Part shown: in pieces, positions 1-7,442 of the stretch
How positions within the stretch are numbered: the stretch's first letter is position 1
Layout: the number at the start of each line of letters is the position of its first letter
From: Candidatus Daviesbacteria bacterium
Lineage (GTDB): Bacteria > Patescibacteriota > Microgenomatia > Daviesbacterales > UBA10151
Assembly (NCBI GenBank): GCA_016183225.1
Contig: JACPEZ010000017.1
Coordinates: 1-17,134 of the forward strand
DNA: 17,134 nt
Direction: 5' to 3'
The notes under the pieces: generated by a model
What the model was told of the DNA's origin: nothing
The model's input: the letters and a program-made list of their open reading frames with translations, nothing else
Databases searched by the model: none
Translations under genes and position numbers: made by a program

Positions 1-474
1 CTAAAAAATCAAGACTTTCAGTTTTGGGTTGTGGGAAAATCAGATCCCCGATATCTAAATTTCCTACAAAAAATGTGTTACGATTTGGGGATTGAGAAAC
101 AGGTTAAATTTTGGGGATTTGTTTCGGAAAAAGAAAAGTTTGAATTATTGGGACAGTCGCATATTTTGATTAATCCTTCGGTACGCGAAGGTTGGGGAAT
201 GGTGGTGATTGAGGCGGCCAGCATGGGCACTCCGACAATTGCCTACAATGTGGCGGGATTAAAGGATTCGGTGATAAACTATAAAACCGGCATTCTATGT
301 AACAATATGGCACCTGCAAATTTGGCAGAGGAAATCTTAAAGTTGATTGACGATGAAAAAAGACTGCATCAGATGAGCAAACAGGCAACTGCGTGGAGTA
401 AAAAATTTAGATGGCATGAATCCGTAGCGAAAAGCCTTAAGTTGATTGACAAAGTGCAGGCATCTTTGCTATAA
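1..474 (+). CDS. GT4-family glycosyltransferase, 3' part only
   Basis: The reading frame is open from base 1 and the N-terminal half lies outside the window. The visible 157 residues are the C-terminal Rossmann domain of a GT-B, GT4-type glycosyltransferase. It begins in the strand ending VVGKSDP and carries the donor-binding signature EGWGMVVIEAASMGTP, in which two glutamates spaced as E-x7-E contact the nucleotide-sugar, followed by the usual AYNVAGLKDSV and tail helices. Such enzymes transfer a sugar from a nucleotide donor in the cytoplasm; the acceptor cannot be read from sequence. The GTG at position 31 is an internal valine codon, not a start. Nine bases separate it from the next gene, so the first three genes are probably co-transcribed. 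The family call is firm and the substrate is unknown. Confidence 0.9.
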   Translation, partial: LKNQDFQFWVVGKSDPRYLNFLQKMCYDLGIEKQVKFWGFVSEKEKFELLGQSHILINPSVREGWGMVVIEAASMGTPTIAYNVAGLKDSVINYKTGILCNNMAPANLAEEILKLIDDEKRLHQMSKQATAWSKKFRWHESVAKSLKLIDKVQASLL

Positions 475-483
475 AATTACTTT

Positions 484-1553
484 ATGTCGAAAGATTATAA
501 TTTAAAGGGTAAGAGGATTTTAATTACCGGAGGAGCTTCTTTTATCGGCTCGCACCTGATTGATCATCTTTTGCCCAAGCGGCCCAAGAGTATCAGAGTG
601 ATAGATAATCTGTCAGCCGGTAAAAAAGAAAATATTGCCGGGTATATTAAATCCGGGGTAAAAAAGAAAATATTGCCGGGTATATTAAATCCGGGGCTGT
701 AGAATTTATTTTGGGAGATTTACTCTCACAGAGCGTGACTAAAAGGGCAGTTTCGGATATTGATTTAATTTTTCATTTGGCCGCTGATCATGGGGGCAGG
801 GGTTATGTCGATCTTCATCAATCCGGCCCGGCTTCCAATAATTTTTTATCCGGTTTAATCTTCTGGGAAGCTCTGAATGCAGGAGTTGAAAAAATTGTTT
901 ATGCGTCTTCCGGTTGCGTGTATCCAAACTATATTCAAAAAGATCCCAAAAAGATACTTTATTTAACCGAAGATATGGTTGGTCCGCCTTTTGATCCGGA
1001 TAATGAATACGGTTGGGAAAAGTTAACCAGCGAGAGAGTTTTAAGGGCATACTACAAGGAAAGAGGATTACAGGCCGCCTCCTGTCGCTATTTCACGGTG
1101 TATGGCCCTAAGGGTAAAGAGGATCATGCGGTGATTGCCTTTGTGGCGCGAGCCTTTATCGGACAAAATCCTTTTGAGGTGTGGGGGAACGGCCAACAGG
1201 TTAGAAACTGGACTTATGTTTCCGATATTGCCGAAGGCACCATTTTGGCTGCTGAAAAAATCCATGACGGCAGCGGTATCAATTTGGGGACTATGGAAAG
1301 AGTGACGGTGCTGGAGGCAGTTAAAGAGGTCCTCAAATATACCGGGCGCAAGGCCAAAATTAAACTGCTCAAAAATATGCCGGTAGGTCCGATGAACAGG
1401 GTGGCGGACAATAGTTTGGCTAAAAAACTTTTGGGTTGGCAGCCGAAAGTTAAATTTAAAGAGGGTCTGCACAAAACCATAGACTGGTATTTTTCTGCCA
1501 AAAAGAAGGAACAAGTTAAAAGTTCTTTACACAAATTATTGACAGAAAGATAG
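484..1553 (+). pseudogene. GME-like NAD-dependent sugar epimerase, frame broken by a tandem duplication
   Basis: As it stands the ATG at 484 gives only 72 residues and stops at 700-702; the rest of the enzyme lies in another frame to 1553. Removing one copy of a 38-bp tandem duplication (619-656 / 657-694) restores one 343-residue extended SDR protein. In that repaired protein I see the NAD-binding TGGASFIGSHL (residues 15-25, with serine at the usual middle glycine), HLAADHGGRGY (85-95), YASSGCVYP (127-135) and catalytic Tyr163/Lys167 in YGWEK. These blocks resemble GDP-mannose 3,5-epimerase and related nucleotide-sugar epimerases; the exact substrate is inference. The next gene starts 3 bases after the stop. 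The gene is a recent pseudogene, a reversible off state or an assembly error. Apart from the duplication nothing looks decayed. Confidence 0.85.
619..696 (+). repeat. 38-bp direct tandem duplication inside the epimerase gene
   Basis: Bases 619-658 and 657-696 are identical over 40 positions, giving a perfect tandem repeat of period 38 (copies 619-656 and 657-694 plus two shared bases). Matching ends on the left at 617-618 (cc versus gg) and on the right at 659 versus 697 (t versus c). Since 38 is not a multiple of three, the duplication shifts the frame and brings a TAG at 700-702 into phase. Confidence 0.97.
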
Positions 1554-1556
1554 TAA

Positions 1557-3836
1557 ATGTGGTTACTTCTTGTCTACCTAATACCGGTTATCTTTGCGGG
1601 AGTAGTTGTTTTAAGGGCCACCAGCGGGATTAAAAGATTAGAAATTCTTGCGCCGGCAGGATCTATTTTAGGATTAGCCTTTTTTGTTTTCTTAATCAAT
1701 CTGCTTTCTTTCCTTTCGCCCGGAAAACCGGCCATACTTTTATCTTATCTAATACTGTTAATAGTGACCTTTTTGATAGTTTATCTTAAAAAGGGTTTGC
1801 GGGAGATTGATTACCCGAAAAATAAGGCACTTCTTTTTTGGGTTTTGTCTCTTTTTATGTGGCTTGGGTTGATTGGGTGGAAAGTTAGTCACGCCTTAAT
1901 TGGCTCTGATGTAAATCTTTATTATGGTATAGCGGCCGGTCTTATCAAGGGTAATTTTCCTCCACTTACTCCCTGGCAGCCGGACCTACCCCTATCTTAT
2001 CATCCGGGTTCGTCATATCTGCTGGGATCATTTCATTTTTTGACCAATCTTTCTTTTGAGTTTTTGCATCTTTTTTTTGCGACACTTTTTATTTTCTTTT
2101 CTGCCCAAATCATCATCTGGATTTTAAAAAGGCATGACAGTTTGCTATCTTTTCTTTGGGGCAATCTGGCCTCAGCAGTGGCGCTTTTAAGCTTCGGATT
2201 TTTAAAAATTGCCATACCCCGACTGCCGTTTGCTTTGCCTCAAATCACAAACCTGCGAGACTTATTTTTATGGATAAGAGATTTGCCCACGGTTAATCAG
2301 TCAATCGAGGTATACGGAGCGGCAGCGAATCTTGACGGCATGATCTATTTTATTTTTCATTCTTTCGGCTTTGCCGTGATGTTAGCTCTTTTGACAATTG
2401 CAGTTTATCCTTTAACAAAAAATTTTGCGTTAACTTTAGTTGTCATTCTGTTGGGAACTGCTGCTCTTTCGCTTATTAACGAATCTGTTTTTGTGGCGGC
2501 GGCGCCCGCTATCATATTGCTGGGTATATTTTTCCACTTTAAACTTTTTTTAAAAAGAAAAGCGTTAATTTTTTTAGTTTTAACATTAACAGGTCTGATC
2601 GTATTTTTTCAGGGCGGAGTCATCACCAACTCTTCGATTTTACTTTTTCCCAAAAAGGAAGACATCAAAGAAGATTTTATTTCTTATCACAATAATCAGG
2701 CAAAATCCAAGAAACTTGTCTTTAACGAGAGATGGTCGCCGTTTAACTGGTGGCATATTGGTACGGACGCGCTGGTGATTTTTTCGCTAGGCCTAATTTT
2801 ATTTGGCAAATTTGAGGCCAAACAGAAAATATTGTTATTAACTCTTTTTGCCTCGGGAATTTTCTCATTGGCCGCCTACTTTTTTGTGGTCCCTAAATTT
2901 TTGATTGCCAATGGCAACAGACTGCTCGTTTTTTCCCATATTTATTTATCTCTGGCAATAGTATACGGTTTATTCTTGCGCGCTACTTGGCCGGTGACTA
3001 TACTTTTACTGGCAACAGTTTTTTTGCCTTCAATACTTCCTCCTCTGGCGCTTCTTTCAATTAATAGATTTGGGGAGAATAAACTGCTTCCCGGATACGA
3101 GCAGAGATCCGAAGCCGTAGAATGGATGAGAGTAAACTTGCCTTATGATACTAAAGTGATGGCGCTGGATAGCCGCGCCCCCCACCCCAGCGGGCTTTCA
3201 AGAGTGATGGTGCAGGCGGGAGTATTTACCCCTGTTTTTACAGGGGAGAGCAGATCCTATACTATCGAGGCCAGTCCCGAATATATTGATATTGCCTATT
3301 TTCTGGATCCGGCCGCCCTGGCGAAACTAAAAATTGCGGTTTTATACGTTGACTCAATATTTTTTCAAAACTTGCCTGAAGAAAGAAAAACGCAGTTAAA
3401 CGATGATCGATACTTTAAGATTCTTTTCTCAAAGGAGTTTCCCGATCAATCTTTTGAAAAAGTTCTTAAAGTGGAAGACAGTTACATCCAAGAAGGAGGA
3501 CAGCTTGACGGGACCATCGGGCAGCTTAAAGAGCTAGCCTTAACAGGGCGGATTTATATCGATAATGAAGAAAATTTTATGTATGATTATTTGAGAAGAC
3601 CGATTATCTTTTCTCTGCGCGATAAAGATCTTTATTTCCTGCCCCAGTCCGGGGTATATTTAAATGTGGAAGCGCAGATTAATCAAACAGATCCAGCACA
3701 GGATATAGCATACGATTATTTGGTTTTGGGCAAAAACAGGAAACCCGGGGATGTTTGTCGTTGCAGAGTAAGTTTGTTGTGGCGGGGACTAAGAGACGAG
3801 GTTTTTGTGTGGAAGGTTGATCAGACACACTTTTAA
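1557..3836 (+). CDS. Large polytopic membrane protein, probable GT-C-type glycosyltransferase
   Basis: This 759-residue protein has about a dozen hydrophobic segments spread over residues 1-505, followed by a soluble domain of about 250 residues. The first hydrophilic loop after the early helices contains an acidic residue in GSDVNLYYGIAAG (Asp118) and then LPLSYHPGSSYLLG. That arrangement is typical of GT-C membrane glycosyltransferases, which take sugars from polyprenyl-phosphate carriers outside the membrane. The soluble tail starts with EAVEWMRVNLPYDTKVM and looks like the extracytoplasmic domain seen in many such proteins. The start is the ATG three bases after the preceding stop. Its 3' end overlaps the convergent GT2 gene by 48 bp, a natural partner that could supply the lipid-linked sugar. 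Membrane topology is clear; catalytic function is inferred. A flippase or polymerase role is the main alternative. Confidence 0.65.
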   Translation: MWLLLVYLIPVIFAGVVVLRATSGIKRLEILAPAGSILGLAFFVFLINLLSFLSPGKPAILLSYLILLIVTFLIVYLKKGLREIDYPKNKALLFWVLSLFMWLGLIGWKVSHALIGSDVNLYYGIAAGLIKGNFPPLTPWQPDLPLSYHPGSSYLLGSFHFLTNLSFEFLHLFFATLFIFFSAQIIIWILKRHDSLLSFLWGNLASAVALLSFGFLKIAIPRLPFALPQITNLRDLFLWIRDLPTVNQSIEVYGAAANLDGMIYFIFHSFGFAVMLALLTIAVYPLTKNFALTLVVILLGTAALSLINESVFVAAAPAIILLGIFFHFKLFLKRKALIFLVLTLTGLIVFFQGGVITNSSILLFPKKEDIKEDFISYHNNQAKSKKLVFNERWSPFNWWHIGTDALVIFSLGLILFGKFEAKQKILLLTLFASGIFSLAAYFFVVPKFLIANGNRLLVFSHIYLSLAIVYGLFLRATWPVTILLLATVFLPSILPPLALLSINRFGENKLLPGYEQRSEAVEWMRVNLPYDTKVMALDSRAPHPSGLSRVMVQAGVFTPVFTGESRSYTIEASPEYIDIAYFLDPAALAKLKIAVLYVDSIFFQNLPEERKTQLNDDRYFKILFSKEFPDQSFEKVLKVEDSYIQEGGQLDGTIGQLKELALTGRIYIDNEENFMYDYLRRPIIFSLRDKDLYFLPQSGVYLNVEAQINQTDPAQDIAYDYLVLGKNRKPGDVCRCRVSLLWRGLRDEVFVWKVDQTHF

Positions 3837-4508
3837 GATGGCCTTCAGGACATTAAAGCCGTCCTGCAAAGCTCTGATGCCGGAGGCTCCGCCCACCCTT
3901 TTGGTATAGGTGATGGGAATTTGCACCAGATTCATACCCATCCGGCAAGCCTTGGTGACTGTTTCCGCCTCATATTCAAAATGTCTCTCCCTTAAATCCA
4001 GCGCTAAAAAGGCTTCTTTTTTAAAACCTTTAAATCCTGCCATCACATCCGTAATGCGTCTGCCGCAGGCCATGGAGGTGGCAGTTGACATCACCCGGTT
4101 GCCAAAGTAATTCCTGAAAGAAATAGAACCCTTTTCAATTTTACCTCCTCCAAATCTGGTGCCGATTGCCACATCTGCCCCTTTATCAAGAGCTTCCACA
4201 AACAGGGGAATTTCATTGGGTTGGAACTGATGGTCGGTGTCGATTTGAATAATATAATCACCGGTTGCCAAAAGACCTCCGGCCCAAAAATCAGCTCCTT
4301 TGCCTCTTTTAAAGGGAAAACGCAAAATTCGATCTACCCGTAGTTTTTTAGCAATCTCAATGGTTTTATCTTTGGAGGCGGCATCTACCACAATAATTTC
4401 AATGGGAAAAAATTTCTTTAAGGCCTTACAATCCTTAATAGTTCTGCCTATATTTTTTTCCTCATTATAAGAGGTAAGAATTATGCTGACCAATTTTTTC
4501 TTTTTCAT
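3789..4508 (-). CDS. GT2 family glycosyltransferase, DPM1-like
   Basis: The protein has 239 residues and is a GT-A fold, family 2 enzyme. Visible motifs are the start of the nucleotide-binding fold SIILTSYNEEKNI (8-20), IIVVDAASKDKT (38-49), RGKGAD (68-73), the metal-binding DTD (90-92, in QIDTDHQF) and GTRFGGG. This order matches dolichol/polyprenyl-phosphate mannosyl- and glucosyltransferases, which load a sugar onto a lipid phosphate carrier on the cytoplasmic face. There is no clear C-terminal membrane domain, so it is the short soluble or peripheral form. The ATG at 4508 lies about 17 bases downstream of a TATAAT box. Its last 48 bp are read in the opposite direction as the end of the membrane protein gene. 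The family call is strong; the sugar is unknown. Confidence 0.88.
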   Translation of the reverse strand: MKKKKLVSIILTSYNEEKNIGRTIKDCKALKKFFPIEIIVVDAASKDKTIEIAKKLRVDRILRFPFKRGKGADFWAGGLLATGDYIIQIDTDHQFQPNEIPLFVEALDKGADVAIGTRFGGGKIEKGSISFRNYFGNRVMSTATSMACGRRITDVMAGFKGFKKEAFLALDLRERHFEYEAETVTKACRMGMNLVQIPITYTKRVGGASGIRALQDGFNVLKAILKVCLINLPHKNLVS

Positions 4509-4524
4509 AACAATTATTCGTAAG

Positions 4525-4551
4525 ATTATATTAGCTTTGGTAAAAAGTCAA
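4525..4551 (-). promoter_or_regulatory. sigma70-like promoter for the DPM1-like GT2 gene
   Basis: On the minus strand TTGACT (4551-4546) and a perfect TATAAT (4530-4525) are separated by 15 bp, shorter than the usual 17. The expected start of transcription, near 4518, leaves a leader of only about 10 nt before the ATG at 4508. No Shine-Dalgarno sequence is visible. Confidence 0.6.
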
Positions 4552-4562
4552 GCTAATTTGAC
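4547..4562. repeat. Inverted repeat formed by two divergent -35 boxes
   Basis: GTCAA (4547-4551) and TTGAC (4558-4562) form a 5-bp inverted repeat around six bases. Each arm is the core of one of the two divergent -35 elements, so the symmetry may simply reflect promoter architecture. A binding site for a shared regulator is possible but not shown. Confidence 0.5.
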
Positions 4563-4593
4563 AAACCTATAAAAATTATTTAAAATTTGGCCA
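4558..4593 (+). promoter_or_regulatory. Strong sigma70 promoter giving a leaderless start
   Basis: A consensus TTGACA (4558-4563), a 17-bp spacer and TAAAAT (4581-4586, five of six consensus bases) precede the ATG at 4593 by exactly six bases. Transcription would begin at or within a base of the A of the ATG, so the mRNA would be leaderless. This decides the start codon: the in-frame TTG at 4587 lies between the -10 box and the transcription start. The TTGAC of this -35 and the TTGAC of the opposing -35 form the inverted repeat at 4547-4562. Confidence 0.75.
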
Positions 4594-5651
4594 TGACTGA
4601 ACGAAGAAATTTGGAATGGTTATATAATTCCCCGCGAACAGGTGTGGTAGCGCAATGGGTTCAAAGACATGCTTCAGAGCTTCAAACATTCCCGGTCATG
4701 GATGAATCTGTTTTGTTGGTCAATGCATGGGAAGAGATGGGGCCAAAGAATTTCGGTTATCGTCCGGATCAGGTGACCATGTCCAAAGAAGGTCAAGAAA
4801 ATCTTTTAGTTCCAGAAAGAAGCAGTGAATTATGGAGAATTCGAGAAGCTCATGCTTTGGAGCAACAAGCTTTAGCAGCTGATCCGAACAGGAGCAGGGA
4901 ACTGGATGCCAATGGGCCAAAGCTTCATCTGCGTGAATTTACTGCCTGGTTAACTGATCGAAGATTGGTGCACTTTAAAATGTGGCATTCTGATTGGTGG
5001 AATGTAAGAACTTTAAATATGGGATTAAGGGATCGTAATGTTCCAGAACATTATCGGGAAGATATACTGCCAACTCTAGAGAGGGATCATTATATTTTTA
5101 AATCAGCCCATCCAAACTTTGTTGTTGTTCATGCGGTTGTTGTAACTTCAGACGGCCATTTAATATTAACTAAACGCGTAAGCAAAAGTGATTTTCATGG
5201 AGATGCTATTTCTGCTTCGATTGAGGAGCAGATGAATGGGAGGTTAGATAATTCTCCGTATGATACCTTTTATAGATCTGTTGACTCAAGTCCTAAGATG
5301 AAACTTTCGGGGCGGGGCGGTGAAGAACTAAGACTGCATATAAAAGCTGATCGAATAGGACTTGCCGGAGTTATTTTGGAACCTGATGTCAATGGCACAG
5401 GCTTAATAATAATTGGTGAAAGCGGAGAAACTTCTGAAGAAATAGATGCAAGGATTTTAGGAAGGGATAAAGCTGAATTTGATCCAACAAGGCCGGTTTG
5501 GACCCTGCCTTTGAAAAATCCTGATATGGCAATCCAACAACTTCTTGACCCGCCTTTTAAATGGCATGGCAGTTCCAGATTTAGATTATTGACAGCTTTG
5601 TTTGCAGTTCACGGATATGATGAGATTATCCAAAGAGTAAATTCCGCTTGA
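4593..5651 (+). CDS. Hypothetical protein with a divergent Nudix-like C-terminal region
   Basis: This 352-residue protein has no signal peptide or membrane segment and I do not firmly recognise it. Residues 1-165 look mixed helical, rich in W, R, E and L. From about 175 a beta-rich pattern begins: FVVVHAVVVTSDGHLILTKR (176-195), then ASIEEQM (208-214), RGGEEL (241-246) and a strand pair around 255-275. This order resembles divergent Nudix-fold proteins, but the canonical box G-x5-E-x7-RE-x2-EE-x-G is not intact, so hydrolase activity is doubtful. The ATG is fixed by a promoter ending six bases upstream. Arginine outnumbers lysine (about 30 to 13), the reverse of the neighbours. It is followed after 35 bp by the dehydrogenase gene. 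A link to nucleotide-sugar chemistry is only guilt by association. Confidence 0.6.
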   Translation: MTERRNLEWLYNSPRTGVVAQWVQRHASELQTFPVMDESVLLVNAWEEMGPKNFGYRPDQVTMSKEGQENLLVPERSSELWRIREAHALEQQALAADPNRSRELDANGPKLHLREFTAWLTDRRLVHFKMWHSDWWNVRTLNMGLRDRNVPEHYREDILPTLERDHYIFKSAHPNFVVVHAVVVTSDGHLILTKRVSKSDFHGDAISASIEEQMNGRLDNSPYDTFYRSVDSSPKMKLSGRGGEELRLHIKADRIGLAGVILEPDVNGTGLIIIGESGETSEEIDARILGRDKAEFDPTRPVWTLPLKNPDMAIQQLLDPPFKWHGSSRFRLLTALFAVHGYDEIIQRVNSA

Positions 5652-5686
5652 TTTTGGAAGTTTCTTATAGTAGGATCATTTGGTTT

Positions 5687-7018
5687 ATGGATGATAAGAA
5701 GATTGCTATTTTTGGGGTGGGGCGAGTGGGGTTACCTTTGGCATTGGTTCTTGCCGATAAAGGTTTTCAGGTCACCGGCATTGATGTCGATCCTTACAGA
5801 ATTAATCTTTTAAAACACAAAATCATGCCTTTTCTGGAAGAAGGGGCCCAATCACTTTTGGAAAAACACTCCGGAGCCAATTTTCAGGTTTTTTCCCAGG
5901 ATCACATTGACAGGATAGTAGCCGAAAACGGCGTAATTATTTTTACCCTGGGTACGCCGATTGACGACACATACAGTCCAAATTTTTCCGACATTGAAAC
6001 ATTAATCAGAAGAATTGCGCCGGTTATCAAATCCGGACACACCATTATTTTGCGAAGTACTGTGTCACCGGGCGCCACGGCGCAACTGGCCAGACAACTG
6101 GAGGAGCAGACAAAACTTACTCTGGGGGAAACTTTGTTTTTAGCGTATTGTCCCGAAAGGATTGCCGAAGGTAAGTCCGTGGAAGAACTGGGGCAAATAC
6201 CGCAGATTATTGGTACTCTGGAGGATAAAAGCGCTAAAAAAGCGGCCAATATTTTTGCCAGGATTGCTCCAAAGATTTTACTGACCAATCCAAGATCGGC
6301 AGAGCTGGCCAAACTGTTTTGCAATATGTATCGCTACATTGATTTTGCCATTGGCAATGAATTTATGATGATAGCCGAAAGCTACGGATGCGATATTTAC
6401 GAGGTGTTAAATCTGGTTAATAACGATTACAAAAGAGCAGGGCTAAAATCACCCGGGTTGACAGCCGGTCCCTGTCTTGTCAAAGACGGCTTCTTTTTGA
6501 TAGACAAAAGTCCTTACATGGAACTCGTCACAGCGGCCTGGAGATTAAACGAGAATATTCCCGGGTATCTGCTGTCTCGAATTAAGGCGCTAATCCCCAA
6601 CTTAACCAAAAAGAAAGTGGCTATCTTGGGACTGGCTTTCAAGAAAAATATAGACGATACCCGTTATTCGCTCTCGCCCAAACTGCAAAGATATTTTCTG
6701 GCAGAAGGAGCCCAAGTTTCCACCCATGATCCTTTTATTGATTCCCAGCCGATTGAGGATGCCCTCAAGAGCGCCCAGATTTTAATTATCGGCGTAAATC
6801 ACGATGTATTTAAAGATCTTACTTTTGAATACCTGGCCAACTTTGTTACTCCCGATTGTCTGATCGCCGATATCTGGAACACTTTTGCAACCGGCAAGAT
6901 CATCTTTTCTTTTCAGGATGTTTTTAAAAAAAAGCTTAAGTCTAACGGAGAAATAAAGGCCTATGAAAAAAACAAACGCCTGGCTTGGCGAAAAAGATTA
7001 CCTGTTCATCACCAGTAA
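5687..7018 (+). CDS. Nucleotide-sugar dehydrogenase, UDP-ManNAc dehydrogenase (WecC)-like
   Basis: The protein (443 residues from the ATG) belongs to the UDP-glucose/GDP-mannose dehydrogenase family, which oxidises the C6 alcohol of a nucleotide sugar to a uronic acid with two NAD+. It shows GVGRVG (10-15) for NAD, FTLGTPIDD, RSTVSPGAT, YCPERIAEGK, the central-domain lysine Lys209 in AKLFCNMYRY and the catalytic Cys263 in AGPCLVKD. The C-terminal substrate domain has AILGLAFKKNIDDTR. The YCPER and FK-x-NIDD blocks point to the WecC/WbpA/WbpO side rather than to UDP-glucose dehydrogenase. The in-frame TTG at 5648 would add 13 unconserved residues and overlap the previous gene, so the ATG at 5687, with a weak AGGA at 5672-5675, is preferred. 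The end overlaps the next gene by 56 bp, and the last 20 or so residues look like an extra tail. Confidence 0.88.
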   Translation: MDDKKIAIFGVGRVGLPLALVLADKGFQVTGIDVDPYRINLLKHKIMPFLEEGAQSLLEKHSGANFQVFSQDHIDRIVAENGVIIFTLGTPIDDTYSPNFSDIETLIRRIAPVIKSGHTIILRSTVSPGATAQLARQLEEQTKLTLGETLFLAYCPERIAEGKSVEELGQIPQIIGTLEDKSAKKAANIFARIAPKILLTNPRSAELAKLFCNMYRYIDFAIGNEFMMIAESYGCDIYEVLNLVNNDYKRAGLKSPGLTAGPCLVKDGFFLIDKSPYMELVTAAWRLNENIPGYLLSRIKALIPNLTKKKVAILGLAFKKNIDDTRYSLSPKLQRYFLAEGAQVSTHDPFIDSQPIEDALKSAQILIIGVNHDVFKDLTFEYLANFVTPDCLIADIWNTFATGKIIFSFQDVFKKKLKSNGEIKAYEKNKRLAWRKRLPVHHQ

Positions 7019-7442
7019 AACTCCTATCCCAACTGTTGACCTGGTAGTGTTAAGACAGAAAATGAAATTGGAAGTGTTGCTGGTGGCGAGGAAAACCGGT
7101 TATGCAAAAGGTCTCTGGTGTATTATCGGCGGTAGAATTTGGAAAGGAGAGACAGTAAAAGATTGTCTTGAAAGACAGGCAAAAGATCTGGGGGTTAAGG
7201 TGGCAATTTATCCGCCCTTTGACTTTAATTTTCCGGCTTTGGTTAATGACCATTTAAATCAGGATAAGACTAAACAATCCATATGTAATGTCTATCCGGT
7301 GAAAATCAGCAAGGGGGAGGTAAGATATGAAGGGGAGGAATATAAAAGATTTGGCTGGTTTCCTGTTGATCAACTGCCAAAATTGGCGTTTGATCATGAA
7401 TTTGAGGTTAAAGAAACAGTTAAAAGATTTAAGGCAATATGA
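6963..7442 (+). CDS. Nudix hydrolase, GDP-mannose mannosyl hydrolase (Gmm)-like
   Basis: This 159-residue single-domain Nudix protein has a short N-terminal helix and TPIPTVDLVVLR, the strand LEVLLVARKTGYAKGLWCIIGG and a Nudix box starting GGRIWKGET (56-64) and continuing with LERQAKDLG. The box departs from the usual RE-x2-EE-x-G, with ERQAKDLG in its place. That is how the GDP-mannose/GDP-glucose hydrolase Gmm differs from ordinary Nudix enzymes; Gmm also has the same length, the GGR sequence and the C-terminal YKRFGWFPVDQL-like segment. Gmm cleaves GDP-mannose to GDP and the free sugar and is often found in polysaccharide clusters. The ATG lies inside the end of the dehydrogenase gene and the stop overlaps the next ATG (ATGA). 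Confidence is good for Nudix and moderate for GDP-mannose as substrate. Confidence 0.8.
   Translation: MKKTNAWLGEKDYLFITSKTPIPTVDLVVLRQKMKLEVLLVARKTGYAKGLWCIIGGRIWKGETVKDCLERQAKDLGVKVAIYPPFDFNFPALVNDHLNQDKTKQSICNVYPVKISKGEVRYEGEEYKRFGWFPVDQLPKLAFDHEFEVKETVKRFKAI

Noticed and set aside
660..710. Programmed ribosomal frameshifting to join the two halves of the epimerase
   Set aside because: There is an A-run, but the frame break is fully explained by the exact 38-bp duplication, and a shift would leave duplicated residues in the NAD domain.
1068..1514. A long antisense open frame (148 codons) opposite the epimerase
   Set aside because: Composition is not protein-like and it lies wholly opposite a gene with clear SDR motifs; it is a shadow frame. 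The same applies to 739-1050 and 5902-6324 on the minus strand.
3229..3247. Hairpin with arms CCCCTG and CAGGGG as a terminator
   Set aside because: It lies inside the membrane-protein coding region and no T-run follows the second arm.
5649..5651. TGA as a sense codon, as in some CPR lineages
   Set aside because: TGA ends several genes at the expected protein length and none occurs within conserved domains.
5666..5671. TATAGT as a promoter for the dehydrogenase gene
   Set aside because: No acceptable -35 box lies 16-18 bp upstream, and the gene is more simply read as part of the operon starting at 4593.
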